Assembly (NCBI GenBank): GCA_951799425.1 | Contig: OX637402.1 | Coordinates: 22,333,844-22,397,843, forward strand | Reading direction: 5' to 3' | Length of the DNA: 64,000 nucleotides | Source of the DNA: Ilex aquifolium | Taxonomy: Eukaryota > Streptophyta > Magnoliopsida > Aquifoliales > Aquifoliaceae | Shown here: positions 11,429 to 22,300 of the stretch, in pieces | Position numbering within the stretch: position 1 is the stretch's first letter | Layout of the letters: every line of letters begins with the position of its first letter | Translations under genes and position numbers: made by a program | The notes under the pieces: model-generated | Told to the model about the DNA's origin: nothing | The model's input: only the letters and a program-made list of their open reading frames with translations | Databases searched by the model: none

Positions 11429-11806
11429 ATGGATTCTTCTTCTTCTGCATCTTCTTCTTATGCAGGACACACTCTCTCCTACTTTGATTATCTCAATCTC
11501 CTCCTCCTTCGACCCATTCTCGCCATCACCTTCGTTTTCTCCTTACTTCTCCTAGGTCTCTCTCTCTCTCTCTTGCGCGCGCTCTATTATGATGTGAGTT
11601 GTTGAGATTTGTTCCTAATAAGAGGCTTTGATGGGTTTTTTTCAGGCTGGTTTTTGGCGTGGAAGCTAGTTCTAGTTCACGTTCCTCTGGTACAAGAAAT
11701 CTTTGGTTTGAGGAAAAAACCTGTAAAGCCAAAACCCGAGACAAGGCGGCGGCTTACTCGGTTTTACAACAGCGTCAATGCCCAAAATTCGACTTCTTTA
11801 TGGTAA
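11429..11806 (+). CDS. Small predicted membrane protein (two exons, 95 residues)
   Basis: Exon 1 is 11429-11555 and exon 2 is 11646-11806. The donor CCTAG|GTCTCT and the acceptor TTTTTTTCAG|GC keep the frame; without splicing the frame stops at 11605. The protein begins with a serine-rich stretch and the block YAGHTLSYFDYLNLLLLRP. One or two hydrophobic segments follow (about residues 22-56, LAITFVFSLLLLGWFLAWKL), then a charged tail with FGLRKKPVKPKPETRRRLTR. I do not recognise a named family, but the clean splice, hydrophobic core and basic tail are unlike the random frames nearby. The ATG is chosen because it directly starts the MDSSSS segment. The stop TAA at 11804 overlaps a possible second donor (TATG|GTAATT), so a further exon cannot be excluded. 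Function unknown; likely a single-pass or hairpin membrane protein. Confidence 0.65.
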
Positions 11807-13054
11807 TTCCCTCCCCTTCACACCCTTTCCATCAATTAGGGATAATTCGCATGTGATCGGTCTATAGGTGTATAAAGTTTGACGATTTGGTTTCCTTGCC
11901 TCTAATTTTCTGCTAGATTGATGGGTTTGATACAAAATTTATGGATTTTGACAGAAATTTAATCCATGTATATATTTTTTTTAACTTATATATAGGCAGC
12001 GATGGTATTAGTTACTTGTCTGTTAATATAGTTCTCAATTGTAGACACATTCAGAGGACTGTTGGATTCGTGTCCAATACTCTCCCAACCGTGTTGTTGC
12101 TACATAAGTGTTCCCGGTATGAATACAGTCCCTTTAGAGATCTCTGTGCTTCTTAGTTTATCTGTGATGTATGATACTTCTTACATACGATCAAGATGCA
12201 ATCCATAGGGGAAAGTTGGCATGAACAATTAAAGACAATTTGGCTCCAAACCTGCTTAAGGAATACAAGTTTCAACTCTTCAAAAAAAAAAAAACTTCTG
12301 CAGATTTGATTCAGGATCTGGTATTGGGAGTGAGTACCAAAGACTAATTAATGCTTCACAAAAGGAATAAAATATGCTTTGTGTACCCTTAAAAATTAAA
12401 AAGTATATACTCTTCCTGTGAAAGCTTGAATTGAAAGTCAAAATGTCATATAAATCACATTCTGAAGAAGTCATGTTATATAAATTGCTATTGGGATTAG
12501 TTTATTTGATGGTGAAAACTTTTGCATTTCTGAGATCTTGTAAATGATGATTATAGGCTCAGTATTTTTATTTTCATGCAATGATGCATTTTAAATTTTG
12601 GTCACCAGGGGTTGTTATTTCTTTTGAAAAGAAACTTGGAGGCAGCAACAAACCATGTTATATGTTGTTTGTTAGACAGTTAAATGTGAAATTCTAATTT
12701 GTCCCTGATCTATGCATGTCTGACTTTTTTCTCAATTTGAACAAAATTGAAATTTTGAAAACCCCTTTTTAGAATTAGGAAGCTGTTTTTTAATGGTTGA
12801 ACTTGAAAAAATGTAATGGTTCAAAAAACAGAAACCCATTCAGTGTGGGTTTTTTGAAGGGGGAAAAAGGCAACCCATTGTACAACTGAAATTGCGGGGT
12901 TTGGGAATGGTGAGATGTACGCAAGCTTATTCCGCATACTGGGAGATTTTTTCCATATATTTTTTAAATTCCTTCTAAGGTTATTTCCAACAAATGCAAA
13001 AATGTGGTTGTCATCTTGTTGAAAGAAATCCATGAAGATTTCCTCAAAAGATAT
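11807..13054. other. Downstream non-coding region of the small membrane protein gene
   Basis: Probably 3' UTR then intergenic sequence. AATAAA occurs near 12366. No further exon or gene is supported. Confidence 0.4.
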
Positions 13055-13150
13055 AGGGCCTGTTTGGTTTGCATCTCATAAAATAGTATCCGAAAAATAG
13101 TTTTTAGAAAGAGTTTTAGAGAAGTGTGTTTTGGTATTTTCTAAGACGAA
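13055..13150 (+). mobile_element. Truncated end of a Harbinger-like element (same family as 25776-26315)
   Basis: GGGCCTGTTTGGTTTGCATC followed by CTCATAAAATAGTATCCGAAA matches the left ends of the elements at 25776 and 27974. No right end was found, so only one terminus remains. Confidence 0.5.
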
Positions 13151-13869
13151 ATTATTTGAGCACTAGATAGTTGATTTGTATTGATAGATTTTTCAACTTG
13201 AAGTCTTTATCACATTTTTATGAATACACATAATTTATATTATAACATCATAAAAGGAGGAAGTCTTGGCAACTTAGGACCATTGAAGTGCTTACATCCT
13301 TGAAAGAATAATATACTCATATTGGGCATTAACAAATGATGTTTAGCTACGATGGCATCCTTTATGGACTTTGATGTCAAATACCAAGCAACTAGTATCG
13401 ATATCAACAGTTTTTTGCTTGTTATCGCTTTTCTTCGAAATTCTTTGAAATTCGGTTCTTTAATAATTTTCTGCAAAATCAGGGAAGAAGGTGCTCATTG
13501 ATCTGGCTGGTACAGTGTTGAAGATGGTAAGAAGCCCCCAAGGAGGGGGAAATATATTACAAATAGATATAGGGAAATTTTGGCTCAAATTCAAGGCAAA
13601 GTATGTGAGGAAGCTGGTATTCTAAAGTTATTTGGATTCTTTCTTAAGTTTTAAATAAATTAGAAGTTGTTAGACCAAGGCTAGGATATCAACGCACCTA
13701 AATTGGAAGGGGCATTTTGGTTATTTCCTTATGGGGCTGAGAATGACTTTCTATAGTGAACTTTTTTGCACCAGGAGCTTAGTTATGCATTGTATGGCAA
13801 CTTCGCATGTGTAATATTTCATGCTGAAATGGTGTTTCGTCCTCATTGACTTGATGTTCCTTCGTTTTT

Positions 13870-14908
13870 GTCGCATCTTTCAAGATTGGGCCACTAATTT
13901 AACCAATTATAACATCTTAATTTTGATCTACCTTAACTCCATACTTGGATGTCACATTCACATGGGTGATATATATTATTCATGCAGAATTCATACTTCA
14001 CGCACTAACTATGGTGTTCCATCATCCGCGACAAGATAATCCTTAATATTGGTCACCTCTTTCATGTATCAGCCACCAGTTTAACCAAATAGAACTTCCT
14101 AAATTCAACCAACCTTAACTTTAACCTCAGATATCCCATTCGCATTCGCAATGGTTATATATGCTTTTCATGTTCCACGCACTTATTATTGCATCCCAAT
14201 ACTCTGCGATACAATGATCCTTTGAATCTGTCACATCTTTCATGTTTCAACTATCAGTTTAACCAATTAGAGTGTCTTAACTTAGACCATCTTAAATTCG
14301 TGCTTGGATGTTGGGTGCAGTTGCAACGTAGCGCTATCGGGTAATGCCCTAGTATTCATGTGAATATTCTTTGGATTCATGTCCCTATCCTTAGCGACAC
14401 GATAATTCTTAGTATTTGTTACCTATTTCGCGTTTCTACCCCTAGTTTAACTAAATAGAATTTTGTAATTTTGATCAATCTTAATTTCATACTCAGGTGT
14501 GGCATTTGCATAGGTGATACATGTTCTTCACATGGAATGTCATGCTCCATGCACTTATTATGGTGTCCCTATACTCTACGACACGAGAATTCTTCACATT
14601 TGTCACATCTGAAATTAGACCACTAGTTTTACTAATTAGACCTCTCAAACTTTGACCTAACTTAACTTTGTATTCAAATATATAATTCATAAAGGTACTA
14701 TATGTATTTTATGCGGGATTTCATTCTCCACACATTGATTATGGTATTTTATCCTCCGCGACATGATAATCCTTAGTATTTGTCATTGCCTTCAGGTTTC
14801 GGCTACTAGTTTAACCAAATAGAGCTTCATAAATTTAACCAACCTCAATTTTGTGCTCGGATGTCGCATTTGCGTGGGTGATATATGTTTTTCACGTCTT
14901 GGTCCCCA
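13870..14908. repeat. Diverged satellite-like tandem array, about 182-bp unit, 5.7 copies
   Basis: The anchor TTTAACCAAAT/TTTAACCAATTA recurs at 13899, 14081, 14259, 14447, 14629 and 14811, spacings 182, 178, 188, 182 and 182. Each unit has the same order of blocks: GTCACATCTTTCATG, the anchor, ACCTTAACTT, a GGATGTCGCATTTGC-like box, GGTGATATATG, TTCCACGCACTTATTATGG, and TCTGCGACACGATAATCCTTAG. The last copy stops at about 14908. No coding sense is seen. Confidence 0.88.
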
Positions 14909-17900
14909 AGTCTTAGCCTCTATCTATTCATTTCTAGCATTCACAAGAATGTGGAATGAAGAACAAGGAAACCATTTAACCATATGTCTTGGGATGTGTG
15001 GGTCATCTTTTCTTCTATGTGAGACCTAAGGCCCTGGGTGTGACTCCTAATTTCTTCCACTTCCTTTCTTCTTCAATTTCAAGTTTCTGAATTTGCAATT
15101 TAGACCTGCAACCATGCCTGAAATCCTCTCCTTTCCAAGCCTAAAACTTCTACTTCACCAAGCCCAAGTACCTCCTTAACTCAAGACCCAACCCAGCCTC
15201 CTAAAGTATCCATTAGCAGTCCATGTGTACTGCTCACAGTGCCTGAACACCCCGGAAAAAGCCACAAAATCTCCCTGTTCAATCCCCCTAACATCCCTTA
15301 ATTAGTTTCAACCTTTTCCCCAAACACTAAGCCTTTCACCAAAAACAAAAATCCTTGCTTCCTTCTCAGTTTCCCTTGAGGTCCTTAGTATTTTTGTACT
15401 GTGAGTAAAGATCCTGAATCGTAAAGTCTCTTGATCTTTATAACAAAAACTGGTTGAATTTCACTTTCACAAAATGGTGGGGTCAATAGGGGCAGGGCTA
15501 ACTCGTTTGGTATGGCTCATCGATTGCAGATTAAAAGAAACTTTGAGTAAGAGATAGCCTGGTTTATTTGGAAGCTTAAGATGTTTTTGCTTGTTTAGGC
15601 AAGAAATTGAAGCCAGTAAATTTAATGTTGCTAAGAGCAAATTGGCTAAAGTACACAAAAATTTTAAAATTTAGCTATGTTACCCTAAAATTCCACTCCA
15701 ACAGAACATCTCTAAAACATCTAAAATAGCATTTCTTGCTATAGTCTGTAGCAATATGTATAAAGTTTTTATAATATTTTCTCTCTGCTCCTTTCCTTTC
15801 ATCCATTCTTTCTCTTTCTCCCTTTCAATATTCCCAAAGAAAAATAATATAAAAGGAATGAGAAATAATATTTAAATGAAGTAGTTAAAAATATAAAAGA
15901 TATGTTAGAGTGTGTATTGAAAAAGTGAGTTGCCAAAATAGAAAATGGTGTTTTTTGAGTTGCTAAACTAACTTTTATTATTGGACATGCTCTGATGGTT
16001 GCACTTCAAGAAGAAAATGTTACTACTAGTCTGAAGTGTCGTCTTTGGATAATTTGTTGTTACTATTGTTTGGCCAATCTTTAGCCTCGAGATGTGTCTA
16101 GCTCCTCTCCTCTATTCTAACTTCACAACAAATATCATAGTCAGAGGGTCTCCTAATTGTGCTCGAGGGACTCAAACAAAGCACGTGTAAATAAGTTGTC
16201 AAACTTCTCTTTTTCTCCTTACTTTGGATTGGATTTCTTGTATTTTGAACCAAAATTCTTTCAACAACTGGTGAGTTCATGCTGTGCTTCTGCATATTTT
16301 CTCTTTGGCTCCATCATTACGACTATACTAAACACTTTCGTGCTCATTTGATTTTCGTTTCAATGATGCCAACCTCATGTTTCTTGGTCTAACCTAGAAG
16401 AGTTGTGTGTGTTGCATATCCACAAGCTTGTGGGTAATAATTGACCTGCGTACCTTCTGAAATGGGGATTGCTACGTACCTGCTGTTGAATCTTAGCCCC
16501 ACGTGGATATTAGGCCCTTTAACTGCACTCACGACAATCAAGAGTAATTGTCTCTTTCTAATCCAATTTATTTGGGGATATTATAAATTTCTTTTCCTGT
16601 CAAACGACAGTGCCACAGTGAATGTTCCCATACGAAACACTCGACGATTTGAAAGAATTATAAAGTAGGTTAATTTATTCTGCCTATAAATGCTTTTGAG
16701 TGTAGTATTTGTGAGAAAACCTTGTATTAGTATGTTTAACATGTCAACTGATGCATATAGAAGTTCATCTCAGTGAGCTCACACGTAACCCTGCAGGCAT
16801 GTGACAAGGCAAAAAGAGAAACTGGGGACAAGAGCAATAGTTTTGATTGTAGGTTACTTATTTGTATTTGCTTAGGTGAAAAAAATGGATATTTATATAA
16901 TTATTTTATGTTACTTGTACTAATATTACATAGTAGGTATCATGAATGCCATCATTGTGTTTTCCCCTGCATTTAGAGGTACAGTTATCTCATTTAAAAT
17001 GGGACCTTAACATAAATTGAAGCAACCCTCAGTTGTGTTAAGAGTGTAAATTTAGGTCTACATGACTAGCCTCAAAAGATTTTCTGATCATATACTTTAG
17101 GTCTTCCATTTTCTTTAACGATCACATTGTTGTTGTCTGATTCAGCAAATGTGAGTTGTTGTAACATACGGTGCCACATATCTTTTTCATGGGAAGTCTA
17201 AAATGTACCCTTTTTTTTATTTTGTAAACTATCAAATTTGACGATACTACCAGGGATGGATATTGCAGATTAAACAAACTTCAGAATATAAGTGGAGCCA
17301 AGTTCCTGAGATGGCTTGTTTCCAAGGGTGAAAAAGTGGGTATCTGGTTTGCAGAGCCAGCAGAATGCATGTGAACAGTGTTCAAGTTTTAAGAAGGTTG
17401 AATATAGTAGGAAAATGTACCTGTGGGTGTGTAAATTAAACTATGGTTTAGGTTCATTATTAGGTATTAGGTATTAGCTGTTGTATTATGATTGCATTCT
17501 TATTAATGTATAACTTCATTTTTATACCACTGAAATATTTAGTGACAATTTGATGCAAATGATTTGTTGGATCCAAGGCCAACATTTTCCTTGAAGTAAA
17601 TGAGGTTGGTGGATCCATAACAGAGTGGAGATTGAGCTTATGGGTGTCGAAATTTATAATGTCAGGAAGTATCCATGGACTGTAAGCTAAATTGAGGATT
17701 GGACATCTAAGAGTTTTTTTTTTTTTTTTTTCTGATTGCTAGCAAGTGTTTGGACTCCTAAACCAGCCATTATATGGGCAATTGAGTAGTGTGATGCCGT
17801 ATGTGGGTTGTTTTATTCCGGATTCATGTCATATTCGTGTCGGGTCTTTTTTAGGTCCTGTTATGTTTAGGTGAAAGTATGTAATTTGTGAACTTAAAAT

Positions 17901-18960
17901 CTGCTATGAACCAAATCCCTTAAAAGTTAAAAATGTATTTAATCCACATCATTCATATTGTGTGAATCAAGAATTTGAGACAAAAAATAAAGACAGGTTC
18001 TTCATATGATTTCAGTTGAATGAGTTTGTTATGTTAAAATCAAATTATTCGTGTTAGAAACAAACATGATTCACTTATTATTTGCATTAGTTAACTTTTT
18101 TATTGCATTCATGTACTACCAACTTGTCAATATCGACTGGACTAACACGAGTCTCCTCCCTCTAGATATAAAGGCTTTTTTCCATTCATGTACTACCCAA
18201 CTATTCCAGTTTATATGGGAAGTGACAACATATTCATGAAAGTATACAGATGAAAGAAATTTGTATGGGACACAATGCATAATCAAAACCTTTTAGGACT
18301 CCCAAGAAGAAATAAATCCATGCCTAGGAAAAGTAAATAAATTCACGAATATTATAACATTCTTTATTAATGGTGATAAATGATTTTTTTTTCCGAGGGA
18401 TATAAAACTTGGTAATATTTATCCCTTATGAAATTTTAAAAATTTTACTTTTCTACGCCAAACACAAAAAAAGTTCACGGTGACCCTTCAATTTTTCAAA
18501 AATGCAATAATATATCCCAACTATTAGATGTCGTTTAAATTTCTATACATAAAGATATCATAATATGACTTTACTCCCTTAAAGATGTCATTTGCCAAAA
18601 ATCAATCTATTTTTAGTTGAGTTCAAGACAAAATCAAGTTTTTTAATATCACATAACCGTCATATGCATTTGCATTTTTTTCCTAGCATAGATATATATA
18701 ATGGTGAAATATTTAGTATGGAATGAAGATGCAATATTAGAGCAAGAATGGCCTCATTTATACATTTCATCCCCCAAAAAAAAAACGAGTAGAGAAGATA
18801 TAAGATAGAGAGCTCTTCAACTCAATAAGCTGATTCAACCCTTAGACTTTTTAGTTTTGAAATTCGATCAAATCGATCAAGAATCTCATCATTTGTTAAG
18901 TAGGCTAACTGACCAACCAAGTTGGAAACAGAACGTCGATGTCACAGAATCTTTCTTTAG
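14909..18960. other. Long intergenic stretch, no gene supported
   Basis: About 4 kb of AT-rich sequence between the 182-bp array and the GrpE gene. Open frames are short and patternless. At 15685-15996 a segment ending in TTATTATTGGACATGCTCTGATGG looks like a common plant MITE terminus, but no matching inverted end was found. At 17790-17880 a GTCATATTCGTGTCGGGTC motif resembles sub-terminal hAT sequence, again without a partner. Confidence 0.4.
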
Positions 18961-19390
18961 CCAAGCTTTACTAAAGGTCATCAAGATATAATCATGTGAT
19001 CACATGACCACCAAAGTAGCTTGAAAATTGTAGCATCCACAACGATATATCTACCCAGCAAGAGACTAAAGCTAAAGTTTCATTAAAGAGCGTTTCCACG
19101 TGGTACAACCTCCTCAGGGAATATAAGGTTACAACAACACTACCCTGACCAAATCTTTTACCAATTCTTTGTGAACAGTTAAATCAGTGAGTCCCACTGG
19201 ATCGCTCTAATCATTGATAAAAAAAAATGGTTACACCACAAGTGGTACAAAAAGTTGATGACAACAGCATTATTGATTCAAGTCTCTTCAAATCAATAAG
19301 CCGGTTACAACAACTGCTTCATGCATGGCAGGTGGTCGCGAAATCGCTCCCTTTAAAAGTTGAGAGCTGGATTGTGCTATTGAATTCCGA

Positions 19391-22300
19391 CTATCGTTCA
19401 TCTACTCCGGCAGCTGTTGCAGGTTGCTCAGTGGATGTCTCAGCGATCACTTGGGGTTTTCTTTTACCAGGGCCTGCTGAAACTTTAACCATTGCTGGTC
19501 TTAATAATCGATCTCCTAGAAGAAATCCACGACGGAACTCTTGAATTATAATCCCGCCCCTAAACTCTTCAGACTCCTCCCGTGCAATAGCCTCGTGCAG
19601 CTATATGCAAAAAAAACAAAAGCTTCAAAACGGTAAAATACAATGTATTATTATCTTGCATGTTTGTGGTATGTGATGACTAACAGTTCACAGAACAAGC
19701 TTACAGCAAACTGTTATTTATCATTAACTATAAGACTAAGGTCTTGTCACTCAAGCACTCAACCTCTTGTGAATTCAGTTTACTCAGTACCTTTCCATGC
19801 AAGCTTGCTATCACTCAAGAACACAGATATGACCACTGACAAGAATATGACCTCTGTATTTCAGTGTATATTGGCACCTCTATTTTTTTCCATCCAAGAA
19901 TATGCCCAAGTAACCCGACAAGGGAGGAGCAATGATTTTTTTTTTTTGCAGTGGTGACAACTTAAAATGCATTACTAAGTTATTTTGATAAGAACTTTAA
20001 TTCTTACCATCTTTTATTACTACGGTTTCGTTAAAAGAATGTCAATCGGATAGGCACATCGTATACACGAGGGATGTACAAAATGTGCCACCAAAAGAAG
20101 GACTCACTTCAAAAAACTCTTATGGTCCTATAAAGTTATACACAGTATCTAACAAAAAACAGATATGAAAAACTTTTGTACCAAAAAAGATGATGTCCAA
20201 TTTATGAATTTGGGTATATACACATGGAGCTCCAAGCAATTATTCAAAACAATTTTATCCATCACAAGCAAATTTTAAAATTTATATATTGAAATCTAAT
20301 TCCAAATTGGGTGAGGGTCATGAGATTGAGTCATAAGGGGGGAAGAGCAAGTCTAATTTTATACTTTAAGAAAAAAATTTGCTTATTTTCTAAAATATAA
20401 AACTTCCCCTAACTTTTAACAACTTTTTCAGTGGGGCGAGTTCTAAAAAAATTTTAAATTCTCAAATCTTTTAAGTATACCTCAAACCTTTTTAAAATTA
20501 CAGCGGGAGTAGGTGCCCCGACTGCCCCCCACTGTGGGGACCTCTGTACCAAGTGGGGGTATACGGGCCGTGCTATGCCATGCGTGATAAACACATCATA
20601 TTAGGATTAGAGGTTTTGACAAAAGTACTTAATATTATCACTTTTACTTAACCCATTTACTTGAATACCAATACTTTGACATGGCACGACCCACATGACA
20701 TGATAAGATTGCCACCCCTGCCATACATTTTCTGTACTACTCTCCTTTCAAGGTTTCTCATCCTTTTATCTTTGCATTACAAACCAATATAGTTTGCAAG
20801 CATGAACCGCCAACATGCATAAAGGATATTTACACACAAAAGCCAAGTACCTCAAGAAATACATTATATATATACAAGTCTCGAGGGGTCTGACTTACCG
20901 AGGGATCAAATGGCTTGCCAACTGTTGCTACTGTAGAAACTCGCAAATTCCTCATGATTTCCACAAATTGCTTGTATATACCCTGATAACTCGCGTCAAT
21001 CAGTTTTTCCTTGTCTGTTTCTAGTTTGATTTGTTGCTTGGCTCTCTCAAAATTATCCACCATGGGCAAAAGGCTCTCAATTACTTCTCCTTGAGCATCA
21101 CTCCTTGTTGTAAGTCGTTCCTTCTCTGATCTTTTCCTAAAATTATCAAAATCTGCTTGCAAACGAAGATATTTTTCCTTACCAGAATTTATTTCAGTGG
21201 ACAAATCTGAAACTTTCTGCACCAACTGGTTTTTCTCATTTTCCACCATGCACATCATGGTCTCAACGTCAGCTGCAATCTTCTCATCTCCATTTAAAAC
21301 AGCCTCCTTGTAGACTTCAATGAGGGACGTCAAACTGGAGGCATGTTTTTGATCTGCTTCACGTTCTGATGTATTTGCATCATTGAGATAAGCATCATCT
21401 TCATCATTTGTCTGCGGAAAAAAATGTATAAGAAGATGGACAGTTGTTAGACAATAATAAGGTCTTATAACAGTCTCGAGTTCTGTGAAAAATCATTTTT
21501 TTATAAGAAACAAAATTTTATTTTTAATATAGTTAAGTGTCACGTGAGCCAAAACAAAGGTGGACAACTCGTCCAACTAGAAAACAAAACAGAAGATGGC
21601 ACTATTAGGAATAGAAAACCCCATCAAATGCCAGGACCCATCCAAGTTGCAGTAATACCAAAGAGAGGGCCATTCTTGAAATCTTTCAAATCCATGGCTC
21701 AAAAAAAAAAAAAAGCCAAGATATAAATATGATCCCTTAACCACCTCCTCACATTTGTTCTCGAAAGTTATCGAGTTCCTCCCTCCCAACCAATGGCTAG
21801 AAAAGCACAGCCAATAAAGCACCACCGCTCGTGCCTCCTTAACATCCATGCAAAGCAAAGATGACATGGGGCCACCCAACAAACTCCTTCCAACTCAATC
21901 GACATATTCCACTAAGATAAAGCAAGAGGACAATGGAAAAACAAATAATTCACTCTCTCACCATCGCCTTTACACATAATACACCACTTTGGTCATAGAC
22001 AAACACCATGTCTTCTTTTTTCAAGTACATCATTGGTATTGATCTTCCGGTGAGAATTTACCCATGGACACACCTGCACTTTAAAGGCACCTTTGCCCTT
22101 CAAATCTTCAATCATGGGTAACAGAGAGGAAGAGAAGAATCGTCAACCAAAGACTCCAAAAATGACTTACAAGTGAACGAACTCATTATCACAATGACCC
22201 AACATCTTCCATCGAAGAAATCTAAACTCAAGGTAGTATTGTTGAGTATGGAAAGAACTGACACCAATTCCAAAGATTTCATTTTATTGAGATTTCTAGT

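Noticed and set aside
15685-15996. Possible MITE ending in GGACATGCTCTGATGG
   Set aside because: No inverted partner or target duplication could be found, so it is only mentioned in the intergenic entry.
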